From: DATBLE01 sp963808815
GTDB lineage: Bacteria > Actinomycetota > Thermoleophilia > Gaiellales > Gaiellaceae
DNA: 64,000 bases
Assembly: GCA_963808815.1 (NCBI GenBank)
Contig: CAWEGI010000013.1
Coordinates: 124,001 to 188,000 of the forward strand
Direction of reading: 5' to 3'
Position numbers and translations under genes: made by a program. Under the pieces are notes generated by a model, which was not told where the DNA came from, ran no database searches, and was given only the letters and a program-made list of their open reading frames with translations. Below, one piece after another: positions 18,358 through 26,377 of the stretch (its first letter is position 1; each line of letters starts with the position of its first letter).

Positions 18358-19548
18358 CTGAAGCTCCTTTCCGCTGCGGCCTTCCCGGCGCGGCGCCCGA
18401 AGACACAGCACTCGAGCAGCGAGTTGCCCATCATCCGGTTCCTGCCGTGCGTGCCGCCGGCGATCTCGCCACAGGCGAAGAGACCTTCGAGCGTCGTCTC
18501 GCCCTCGGTGTCGATCACGAGGCCGCCGTTCTGGTAGTGGAGGACAGGGTAGGTCAGGATCGGCTCCGACAAGGGGTCGATTCCGGCCGCCCGGTAGCGC
18601 CTCAGCATGTACGGCAGCGACACCTCCGCGTCGGCCTCCGGAATGCGGGTGGTGTCGAGCAGCACCGCAGGGCGCCCGTCGGGCGTCTCCACGCCGTTGC
18701 CCTTCTCGACCTCGTCGAAGATCGCCTGCGAGACCGCGTCACGAGGCCCGAGCGAGTCGGTGAACTCCTCGTGCTCCCCGTTCAGCAGTACGGCGCCGTA
18801 CGCGCGGGTGGTCTCGGGGATCGAGTAGCCCTGCATGTTGGCGGGCCAGGCTCCGCCGTTCGGGTGATACTGGAGCGCGTCGAGGTCCCGCGCCTCCGCA
18901 CCGAGGCCGAGCGCGATCTGCGTGACCTCACCGGTGGCGCCGGGATGGTTGGTGGAGAGCTCGCGGCGCTCCTCGGCCTCCCGGTAACAGCGGCCGCCGG
19001 CGGCGAGCACGACCGCCGCAGCGTCCACCTCGTGGTCGCCGACGCGTGCCGTCCAGCCGTTCTCCGTGCGCTCCAGATCGCGAGAGCGGGCTCTTGGCAA
19101 GGGTCGTCCCGGCGCCCGCCTCCCAGGCCTCGCGCAGCCCGGTGGTGATCGCGTGCCCGGTGCGGTCGCCGACCTGGAGGAGGCGCTTGCGCGACGCGCC
19201 GCCGCACTTGGCGATCCGGTAGCCGCCGTTCTCCCGCGTGAACCGGACACCCAGCTCCTCGAGCCAGTGGATCGCCGACTGCGCGTCGCCGGTCAGCACC
19301 TCGACCAGGCGCATGTCGGCCGTCTCGTGGCTCGACTTCCAGACGTCCTCGGCGTGGAGCTCGGGGGAGTCGTCCTCGCCGAACGATGCCTGGATCCCGC
19401 CCTGCGCCTTGGCCGAGTTGCACGACTGGAGCGACCCCTTCGTCGCAACCGCGACGCGGACGCCGGCCCGCTCGGCCGACACGGCAGCCGCCAGGCCTGA
19501 AGCCCCGCTGCCGATCACGAGCACGTCGAAAGAGAGCCTCTCGGCCAC
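18354..19548 (-). CDS. Fumarate reductase / L-aspartate oxidase-type flavoprotein (frameshifted)
   Basis: An FAD-dependent oxidoreductase of the succinate dehydrogenase/fumarate reductase/NadB superfamily. The N-terminal dinucleotide fold is DVLVIGSGASGLAAA; NSAKAQGGIQASF matches the FAD-binding loop of the group; the substrate region contains QYHPNGG; and GLFACGEIAGGTHGRNRM closes the FAD site. The frame changes at about 19080-19090, between TTLAKSPL and the resumed reading, and both halves are conserved, so an indel is likely. No Fe-S or membrane-anchor subunit is adjacent, so it may be a soluble fumarate reductase or aspartate oxidase. GTG 19548 follows a TATCGT box by 6 nt. Confidence 0.78.
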
Positions 19549-19554
19549 GGGCAG

Positions 19555-19560
19555 ACGATA
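19555..19560 (-). promoter_or_regulatory. -10 box of the fumarate/sulfur operon
   Basis: TATCGT ends 6 nt before GTG 19548, so the operon mRNA is probably leaderless. It is the only clear promoter found for the eight genes down to 12812. Confidence 0.5.
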
Positions 19561-19627
19561 TCAGACCTAATGCGAAGAATTAGCCGCGCGAATACTCAGA
19601 ACGTCGCCGGCAGGACGTCCGTCGCGA

Positions 19628-20537
19628 TCAGGCAGGACGATGATCACGGCGAGGCACGACGCGGTAGACGGCGAAGATCGTGTAGTCGTGGCGGCGCACG
19701 TAGTCGAGCAGCACCTGGATCGCCGCCAGCCCGACCGCGAGCGCCGCCAGGGTTCCGACCAGGAACGGTCCGGCCGATCCCGCCGGCAGCGGGTTGAGGA
19801 CGACGTCCTTCAAACCCTTGTAGAGCGACCGCGCCGAGCACGACCGGGACGAGCAGGAGGAACGACATCCGTGCGGCCGCGTCGCGATCGAGCTTCCACA
19901 GGCGACCGGCGGTGATCGTGATCCCCGACCGGGACACGCCCGGCATCAGCGCGAGTACCTGCGCGCAGCCGATCAGGAAGCCGTTCTTCACGCCGACGTC
20001 GTCCAGATGCCGCTCCTCTGGTTGGCGGTCGACGACCCAGAGCAGGACACCGAAGACGGCGAGCATGATCGCGATCTGCCAGGGCTGGCCGAGCTTCTTC
20101 TCGATGAAGCTCTCGCCCAGAGCTCCGGCGAGCGCAGCCGGGATCGTCGCCGCGGCGACTGCCCAGGCGATGCGCTCATCGGCGGTCTCGATGCTCCGTC
20201 GCCGCAGTGACGCCACCCACGCGACGATGTAGCGGCCGATGTCCCACCAGAAGTAGGCGACGACCGCGATCAGCGTCCCCAGGTGGAGAGCGACGTCGAA
20301 CGTCTTGTTGAACGCCTCGTGATCCGCCAGGTAGGTCCAGTTCGCCATCCACGGCAGCAGGATCAGGTGCCCCGACGACGAGATCGGCAGGAGCTCGGTC
20401 GCGCCCTGCACGACGCCGAGGGCGAGCGCCTGCCAGTCGGAGAGACGACCGGCCTTCTCGCCGACACCCAGCGCTGCGAGCACGACCGAGACCGCGAAGA
20501 TGATCGCGGCCGCGAGGTAGACGCGCCGCGACGACAT
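19628..20537 (-). CDS. uppP: Undecaprenyl-diphosphatase UppP/BacA (frameshifted)
   Basis: Removes a phosphate from undecaprenyl diphosphate to recycle the lipid carrier for peptidoglycan and polysaccharide export. The two family signatures are present: GATELLPISSSGHL and PGVSRSGITI, each with catalytic residues, set in a polytopic protein. The frame changes at about 19820-19830; the last two helices continue in another frame as LNPLPAGSAGPFLVG and end at 19628. ATG 20537 gives a typical N-terminus; GTG 20588 is an alternative, with a TAGGGT box 17 nt upstream. Divergent from the PAP2 phosphatase gene. Confidence 0.85.
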
Positions 20538-20629
20538 CCGCTCGTCGCGAGGCCCGGAAGCAGATGAAGTGAGGGTGGATTCGGACACGCGCGGCGAGCC
20601 GCCGAACCCTATCGCTCTCGGCGGCAACG

Positions 20630-21250
20630 GTGCCACGAGGCGGCTACCGTGTCCAGATCGACTGGTCGATCTTCCACACCCTGAACGGTCAACTCCGCGG
20701 CGACGATCCGGCGCAGGACGCGGCCGAGCTGTACAACGCCTGGGCGATCTTCGCCCTGGTCGCGGTCGCGGCGATGACGTGGTTTCTCGCCCGCCCCGGC
20801 GGCTCTCTGCGCTCGAAGCTGGCAGCGGCCTCGGCGGGCGTCTCGGCAGTCGTCGCGTTGCTTGTCAACGCGGTCCTCGGCCACCTCTGGTACCACGCGC
20901 GCCCGTTTGCCGACCACCCGAAGCAGACGCTGCTGCTCGTCCACCACGGCGCCGACAACTCGTTCCCGAGCGACCATGCCAGCGTCGCCTTCGCCGTCGC
21001 CTTCGCCGTGCTGGTCTTCCACCGGCGGCTCGGGATCCTGCTCCTCGCCGTCGCCGTCGGCGTCGGGCTCGACCGGATCTTCGTCGGCGTCCACTACCCG
21101 ATCGACGTCCTCACGAGCGTCTTCGTCGGGCTCGCGGCGGCGCTGGTCGTGACGTTCCCTGGGCGGCCCTACGTCGTGTGGCTGGTACGGCTCGCCAGCC
21201 GGGTCACCGACCCGGTCGTCCTCGCCGTGCGCCGGCGAGCCGGCCGCTAG
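20630..21250 (+). CDS. PAP2-family membrane phosphatase
   Basis: A 206-aa phosphatidic acid phosphatase 2 family enzyme with about five helices. The tripartite acid phosphatase signature is visible: HARPF, then FPSDHAS, then DRIFVGVHYPIDV containing the catalytic His-x4-Asp. Such proteins often dephosphorylate undecaprenyl diphosphate or other lipid phosphates, which suits the divergent uppP neighbour. GTG 20630 is the canonical start, but a TACCGT box at 20645-20650 stands 6 nt before an in-frame ATC at 20657, where family-like sequence (DWSIFHTLNGQLR) begins, so the true start may lie there. Confidence 0.85.
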   Translation: MPRGGYRVQIDWSIFHTLNGQLRGDDPAQDAAELYNAWAIFALVAVAAMTWFLARPGGSLRSKLAAASAGVSAVVALLVNAVLGHLWYHARPFADHPKQTLLLVHHGADNSFPSDHASVAFAVAFAVLVFHRRLGILLLAVAVGVGLDRIFVGVHYPIDVLTSVFVGLAAALVVTFPGRPYVVWLVRLASRVTDPVVLAVRRRAGR

Positions 21251-22163
21251 TCACCAGACGGAGCGGAACAGCTCGGCGGCCTCGGCCGCACTCACCGGCC
21301 TCGGGTTCGCCTTGGCGCCGGGCCTCGCGGCGGCCTTCGCGCCGAGCTCGTCGAGGTCCGCCTCGGGCACGCCGAAGTCGCGAAGCCGCTCGAAGCCGGC
21401 CAGGCGGGCGAGTTCCTCCACCCGCTCGACGGGCACCGCCGTCATCGCGTCGGGGACGACCGGGGCGTTGAAGCGCATCGCCGGCGGCAGGCAGATCGCG
21501 TTCATCGCGCCGTGCGGCAAGCCGTAGGCGCCGCCGACCGCCTGGGCCATCGCGTGCGCCAGGAAGAGGCCCGCGCTCGGCGAGCGCCTGGCCGGCGTCG
21601 CTCGCCGCCTCGAGCAGGCCGGTGCGGGCCTCGAGGTCGCGGCCGTCCTCGAGCACGCGCGGCAGCCAGCGGTCGATCCCGGCCGCACCGCGCCGCGCCA
21701 CCTCGAGCTCGCCCGCGTACAGAGCCTCCACGCAGTGCGCGAGCGCATTCATGGCAGTGCCGCCGCTCTCGGCGCGCGGCAGGTCGAGCGTCAGCTCCGG
21801 CTCGTACACGATCGCGGCAAGACGGGCGCCGGCGCCGCCGCCGACCTGGCGGCGGTCGGACGTCCGCACGCCGAAGAACGCCGTCCACTCGGCGCCGGAG
21901 TAGGTGGTCGGGACGGAAACGAGCGGGAGCGACGACGCGGCCGACGCGGCCTTGGCGGTGTCGATCGCGCTGCCACCGCCGACGGCGAGGATCCCGTCCA
22001 CCCCTGCCGGAACGGAGATGCGGTCGGACGGGATCTCGCTCCAGCGCGCGGCCGCCGGGATCGCCAGCACGTCCCAGCGCTGCGCGGCGACGAGCAGCGG
22101 CCGCTCCGAGCCGACGTCCTCGAGGGCGCCGGGGAGCTCCTCGAGACCCCAGCGGACGATCAC
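21251..22163 (-). CDS. Iron-containing alcohol dehydrogenase / maleylacetate reductase-like (frameshifted)
   Basis: A group III Fe-dependent dehydrogenase of about 300 aa. The NAD-binding motif GGGSAIDTAKA is followed by VSVPTTYSGAEWTAFFG, which resembles maleylacetate reductases, then metal-ligand His residues in MNALAHCVEAL and HAMAQAVGGAYGLPHG. The frame changes at about 21575 between these two His regions. GTG 22163 overlaps the stop of the LysR gene as GTGA, so regulator and enzyme are co-transcribed. A role in aromatic (hydroxyquinol or resorcinol) breakdown is possible; the partner dioxygenase is not in the window. Confidence 0.75.
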
Positions 22164-23053
22164 GCCTGAAGCCGCTCCCGCGCGAAGGCGACGAACGCCT
22201 GCGCTGCGCTCGAGCCCGCGCGGCCCGAAGCGCGGGCGATGTAGATGTCGCGCGCCAGGTCGAGCCCACGGACGCGCGCCTCGACCAGCGTCCCGGCCGC
22301 CAGCTCGGTCGCGACCGCCTGCCGGGAGATGAAGCCGACGCCGAAGCCGCCCAGCACCGCGCTCCGAACCGACTCCTGGAGCCCGAGCTCGAGCGGCACC
22401 TCCAGATCCCGCAGCCGCTTCCCGTTCTTGCGCAGCTCGTCCTCGACCATCTGTCGGACGCCTGCGCCCCGTTGCATCAGGATGAGCGGGCCCTCCGCGA
22501 GCTCGTCGAGCCCGACGGCGCGACCGGCGAACGGATGCCCGGGCGGGCACGCGAGGATCACCTCGTCCCGGAAGAACGGCTCGAAGGCCACGGAGCGGTG
22601 ACGGCGGGCGGCGCCGACGATCCCGAGCTCCAGCCGCCGGTCGGCGACCAGCTCGACCACCGACTGCGTGTCGGACACGGACAGCTCGACGCGCAGCTCG
22701 GTGTTCTGCCGCTGGAACTCGCAGAGCAGAACCGGGAGCACGATCGCCGCGGGACCGGTCGACGCGCCCAGCTCGAGCGTGCCGTGCAGCGGCGCGTCGG
22801 GCTCGGCGAGCTCGTCGAGCAGCTGCTCCTCGAGCGCCAGCATCCGCTGGGCGCCGCGGTAGAGTCGCAGCCCGGCCTCGGTCGGCTCGACCCGGCGTCC
22901 GGACCGGTCGAGCAGCTGCGTCCCGAGCCGCTGCTCCAGCGCCCGCACCTGCTGCGAAACGGCAGGCTGGGTGACCCCCAACCGGGAGGCAGCCTCCGAG
23001 AAGCTGCGCCGCTCGACCACCTCGCAGAACGCAGCCAGCTGGCGCGTATCCAT
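22160..23053 (-). CDS. LysR-family transcriptional regulator
   Basis: A 297-aa LysR regulator: N-terminal winged helix-turn-helix (residues 1-60, with SFSEAASRLGVTQPAVSQQV), a linker helix, and a periplasmic-binding-like effector domain (about 90-290). ATG 23053 is 6 nt past a TAAGGT -10 box that lies inside an inverted repeat with T-N11-A spacing, suggesting autorepression. It is co-transcribed with the dehydrogenase and divergent from the DUF354 gene, either of which may be a target. The effector is unknown. Confidence 0.92.
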   Translation of the reverse strand: MDTRQLAAFCEVVERRSFSEAASRLGVTQPAVSQQVRALEQRLGTQLLDRSGRRVEPTEAGLRLYRGAQRMLALEEQLLDELAEPDAPLHGTLELGASTGPAAIVLPVLLCEFQRQNTELRVELSVSDTQSVVELVADRRLELGIVGAARRHRSVAFEPFFRDEVILACPPGHPFAGRAVGLDELAEGPLILMQRGAGVRQMVEDELRKNGKRLRDLEVPLELGLQESVRSAVLGGFGVGFISRQAVATELAAGTLVEARVRGLDLARDIYIARASGRAGSSAAQAFVAFARERLQA

Positions 23054-23066
23054 AAGCGAACCTTAT
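23052..23066. promoter_or_regulatory. LysR-type operator (T-N11-A inverted repeat) over the lysR -10
   Basis: ATAAG-N5-CTTAT is a perfect inverted repeat with T at 23053 and A at 23065, the LysR T-N11-A spacing. The minus-strand -10 TAAGGT (23060-23065) and the lysR start codon both lie within or beside it. The plus-strand promoter of the DUF354 gene begins just to the right. Confidence 0.55.
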
Positions 23067-23077
23067 CCAGCGCGAGA

Positions 23078-23083
23078 TACCGT
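23078..23083 (+). promoter_or_regulatory. -10 box of the DUF354 gene
   Basis: TACCGT ends 6 nt before ATG 23090, consistent with a leaderless mRNA. Its -35 region would overlap the LysR operator. Confidence 0.5.
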
Positions 23084-23089
23084 TTGCCG

Positions 23090-24075
23090 ATGCGCGTCTG
23101 GGTCGACCTGACCAACTCGCCGCACGTGCTCGTCTTCCGGCCGCTGATCGCGTTGCTGCGGGAACGCGGGCACGAGGTCGAGATCACCGCCCGCGAGTAC
23201 GCCCAGACCATGCAGCTGCTCGAGCTCCACGGGATCGAGGCGAGGGTTGTCGGGCACCACGGCGGCGCCTCGACGCTCGGGAAGGCGCGGGCCGAGCTGT
23301 CGCGCGTGCCGGCGCTTCGACGCTGGGCGAAGCCGCGCGGCTTCGACCTGGCGCTCGCCCACGGCTCGCACGACCTGACGCTGACCGCCCGCTCGCTCGG
23401 CATCCCGAGCGCGACGACGTTCGACTACGAGTTCGCCTGGCTCCAGCACCAGCTCGGCTGCCGCGCGGCGACCCGTGTGGTCGTCCCCGAGGCGATCCCG
23501 CCCGAGCGGCTGGCCCGGTACGGCGCAAGACCGCCGAAACTGCGCCGCTACCCCGGTTTGAAGGAGGAGTACTACCTGGCCGACTTCGAGCCCGAGCCGG
23601 GTTGAGGTCCCCGAGGGCAAGGAGCTCGTGGTCGTCCGCACGCCGCCGGAGGTGTCGCTCTACCACCGGCACGACAACCCGCTGTTTCGGGAGGTGCTCG
23701 AGCAACTCGGCCGGGACGACGCGCCTCCACGCCGTCGTGCTGCCGCGGACGGCGGAGCAGCGCGAGTCGATCCGCGCCCTCGGCCTTCCCTCCCTGTTCG
23801 TCCCCGACCGCGCGGTCGATGCGCAGAGCTTGATTTCGGCCGCCGCCGTGGTCGTCTCCGCCGGCGGGACGATGAACCGAGAGGCCGTCGCGCTGGGAAC
23901 GCCGGTCTACACGACATTCGGGGGCCGGCTGGGCGCGGTCGACGAGTGGCTGATCCGGGAAGGGCGGCTCGTCCGGCTGAGTGCCGCGGCCGAGCTCGCC
24001 CTGGACCGGCTTCCACCGCGGCGCGAGCGGCTCCGGCGCGACCCGAATGTCCTGCTCGACCTTCTGGTCAGCTGA
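23090..24075 (+). CDS. DUF354 (GT-B-like) protein, two frameshifts
   Basis: Resembles the DUF354 family, proteins of about 330-350 aa with a GT-B glycosyltransferase/epimerase-like fold, often near polysaccharide genes and without an assigned reaction. The N-terminus VWVDLTNSPHVLVFRPL is family-typical, followed by LAHGSHDLTLTARSLG and TTFDYEFAWLQHQLG. The reading shifts at about 23598 and again at about 23720. The middle piece has YHRHDNPLF, and the last piece contains VVSAGGTMNREAVALGTPVY, the nucleotide-binding-like end of the family. All segments are present, so indel errors are likely. Confidence 0.75.
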
Positions 24076-24097
24076 TCAGCCGGTCTCGACGAAGAAA

Positions 24098-24111
24098 CCC
24101 TCGATCGAGGG
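24098..24111. repeat. 14-bp perfect palindrome upstream of the surface-protein genes
   Basis: CCCTCGATCGAGGG is a perfect palindrome ending 8 nt before ATG 24120 and abutting the GAGG of its RBS. It could be an operator that blocks translation or transcription, or a chance feature. Confidence 0.3.
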
Positions 24112-24119
24112 AGGCGGAA

Positions 24120-25124
24120 ATGTGGCCTTTTCGGGTATCAGCAACGCCACAGATGCGCGTTCTGGTAGCTCTCGCCGCGGTGGCGCTGGTCGGACTGGCA
24201 ATCGGAGCCCACAGCGCTGCCGCCGGCTCGAAGAAGCCCGGCGTCTCGATCTCGGTCGACCTCGGGCCCGCGCCGGTGAAGGTCGATGCCTCGAGCGGCG
24301 GCGCCGATGCGAGCGTGGACGTCTCGACTCCGGCTGCGACCGTCGACGCTGCCGTCGATTCCTCGGCGCAAGCCCCGGTTTCGGCCGCAGTCGACACCTC
24401 GACTCAGGTCGCCGGTGCAACCGTCGACGTCGCCGATTCTTCGGCCGCGACCGTGTCCACTCCGGCCGGCTCGACCACGGTTCGGGCCGACACGACGAAA
24501 GGCGTCGAGGCGTCGGTCAAGAGCTCCGTCGCGAGCGGCAAAGCGGCCGTTTCGGCAGGCAAAGCGCACGCCGACACGAAGGTCTCGACGCCGACAGAAT
24601 CCGCCGGGACAGCCGTCCACGCCGCCTCGGTGGGCGCCTCGAACGAGGGATCGCCGGCGGTCGCCCTTCCACCGCGGACCGCCGGGGCCGCGAAGCCGGT
24701 GAGGCCCCAGGCTGTTGGCCGCCCCGCTGCGCGCAGGACACGCCCCGCCGCGGCGGTGCCGACCCTCATTCCGCCCGTCACAGCGGTTCCGCGGAACACC
24801 GTGGTTGCCGGACGCACCGGCTCGACGCCGCCGCCCGAATTCATCGGTGTCCTCGCAGGCTCTTCTCGCCCGGACGCCGAACACGCGCCTGACGCAGCTC
24901 CGGGCGCGTCCGTGACCGCTGCCACCTGGCACCGGCCGGTCGCCACGCCCGGTACCGGTGGCGCGAGCGGGGCGAGCGGGTCCGGGCTGTCCACGGCTGG
25001 TTTCTTCGCGATCCTGACTGCTTTCCTGATGCTGGCTGCACCGATCGTGGGCCGTTGGCTCCGGCCGTCGATCGGACTGGCTTTGCAGCCGGCATGTGCC
25101 TCCTTGCCCGAACGCCCCGGCTAG
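24120..25124 (+). CDS. Low-complexity Ala/Ser/Val-rich exported protein with C-terminal membrane helix
   Basis: A 334-aa protein with an N-terminal signal sequence (VLVALAAVALVGLAIGAHSA, residues about 14-33), then a long region dominated by Ala, Ser, Thr, Val and Asp with VDASS/VDVST-type short repeats. A Pro/Arg-rich stretch follows, then a C-terminal transmembrane helix (FFAILTAFLMLAAPIVG) with a basic flank. No catalytic domain is visible. The GAGG RBS supports the ATG. Its layout is like the next gene (signal, low-complexity stalk, C-terminal helix), so it is likely a cell-surface stalk protein. The family is not recognised. Confidence 0.6.
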   Translation: MWPFRVSATPQMRVLVALAAVALVGLAIGAHSAAAGSKKPGVSISVDLGPAPVKVDASSGGADASVDVSTPAATVDAAVDSSAQAPVSAAVDTSTQVAGATVDVADSSAATVSTPAGSTTVRADTTKGVEASVKSSVASGKAAVSAGKAHADTKVSTPTESAGTAVHAASVGASNEGSPAVALPPRTAGAAKPVRPQAVGRPAARRTRPAAAVPTLIPPVTAVPRNTVVAGRTGSTPPPEFIGVLAGSSRPDAEHAPDAAPGASVTAATWHRPVATPGTGGASGASGSGLSTAGFFAILTAFLMLAAPIVGRWLRPSIGLALQPACASLPERPG

Positions 25125-25202
25125 CGCGATCCGTCGCGTCAGCGGTTGCCGACCCCTGGTCCGCAACCGACCGGAGTTCGTTCGAAACGACTAGGAGGAA
25201 TC

Positions 25203-26255
25203 ATGAAAAAGCTCTTCACGCTGGGCGCGATGCTGATCGCCCTGGCGACGGCGGGCCCCGCGGTGGCCGATCACGGACAGTCGGCCGACCGCTCGGTCCT
25301 GACCGTCCAGCTCGGCTCTGGGACCGTCTCGCCGGCGGCATCGGCGAACGCCCCGGCAAACGTCGATGCACCGGTGTGCGTCGCAGGTATCTGCGGCAAC
25401 CAGGCCGGAGCCCAGGAGAACGGCGGTGCTTCGGCCGGTACGAACGGAGGTTCGGGCTCCGGCTCGAGCGAACCGGCTGACCAGTCGGCAGACGAGTCGA
25501 CCGGCACCGCCCAGGTCGGCTCGGCCACCGTCGACCCGGCCGCGGACGTGTCCGCACCGGTGAACGCCAACGCCCCGGTCTGCGTCCTGGCCTCCTGCAG
25601 CTCGACGAGCAGAGGCCAGCAGACCGGCTCGAGCTCGTCAACCACGTACGACGCCGGACAGAGCCAGTCCGGCAACCAGTCCGCCCACGAGTCGACCGGC
25701 ACCGCCCAGGTCGGCTCGACCACCGTCGACCCGGCCGCCGCCGTGTCGGCACCCGTGGATGCCAACGCGCCCGTCTGCCTGTTGAGCGCATGCCGCTCGA
25801 CTGCCGGCGCCCGCGGCGGGGACGCCGGCACCGGTAGCGGAGGCGACGGCACCGGCAGTGTCGGTGGTGGCGGCGACACCGGCGGTGGTGGGAGCACAGG
25901 AAGCGACACGACCGGCAACGAGCCAGGGCAGTTGACTTCGTCGCAGACCGGACCGAGGACCGCTGTTGGGTCGACGGCTGCGGCCGCCAAGGCCCCTGCT
26001 CTGCCGAAGGCGACGAGCCCGGCGAGAGGACGGTCGGGGACGGCAGCCGCCGGCGCTGGCGTTCTCGGAACCGGGGCGAGGACCTCCTCGAGCGCCGGTG
26101 CGGAAACCGCGACGGTTCAGCCGGTCATCGCGAAGGGCCACCTTCCCTTCTCGGGCCTGGCTCTGGCCAGAGACCTCGTCCTCGGCCTGGCCCTGATGCT
26201 GGTCGGCCTGTTCACGCGGGCGCTGTCGGCTTCGGAGGGGAGGCGGCGCCTCTGA
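25203..26255 (+). CDS. Surface protein with three Cys-x4-Cys repeats and LPxxG-like anchor
   Basis: A 350-aa exported protein. Signal peptide at 1-22; three repeats begin at about residues 36, 104 and 169, each reading QxGSxTVxPAA-(8-9 aa)-APVC-x4-C. Their cysteine pairs are Cys59/64, Cys127/132 and Cys192/197. A Gly/Ser/Thr-rich stalk follows, then LPFSG at about 312-316, a hydrophobic helix and an Arg-rich tail, an arrangement like a sortase LPxTG signal. The AGGAGG RBS fixes ATG 25203. The APVNANAPVCV segments faintly recall chaplins, but the cysteine spacing differs. The role is unknown; cell-wall-linked surface coating is an inference. Confidence 0.65.
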   Translation: MKKLFTLGAMLIALATAGPAVADHGQSADRSVLTVQLGSGTVSPAASANAPANVDAPVCVAGICGNQAGAQENGGASAGTNGGSGSGSSEPADQSADESTGTAQVGSATVDPAADVSAPVNANAPVCVLASCSSTSRGQQTGSSSSTTYDAGQSQSGNQSAHESTGTAQVGSTTVDPAAAVSAPVDANAPVCLLSACRSTAGARGGDAGTGSGGDGTGSVGGGGDTGGGGSTGSDTTGNEPGQLTSSQTGPRTAVGSTAAAAKAPALPKATSPARGRSGTAAAGAGVLGTGARTSSSAGAETATVQPVIAKGHLPFSGLALARDLVLGLALMLVGLFTRALSASEGRRRL

Positions 26256-26318
26256 ACGAGATCACCGGGTGAGCAGGGTGATCGTCGGCCGAATGTGGTG
26301 GACCGGCGGCAACGTCGT

Positions 26319-26340
26319 GGGGGAACCCTGTGGTTCCCCC
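26319..26340. terminator. Hairpin terminator between convergent genes
   Basis: GGGGGAACC at 26319-26327 pairs perfectly with GGTTCCCCC at 26332-26340 around a 4-nt CTGT loop. It lies between the surface-protein stop (26255) and the convergent uvrD2 stop (26378). There is no T tract. Confidence 0.7.
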
Positions 26341-26377
26341 ACCACCCCTTCGGGAGTGAGATGCGCTGCTTACCGCG

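Noticed and set aside
25203..26255. Assignment of the cysteine-repeat protein as a chaplin
   Set aside because: Chaplin domains have more widely spaced cysteines and a conserved N-G-N pattern that is missing here; only a loose resemblance remains.
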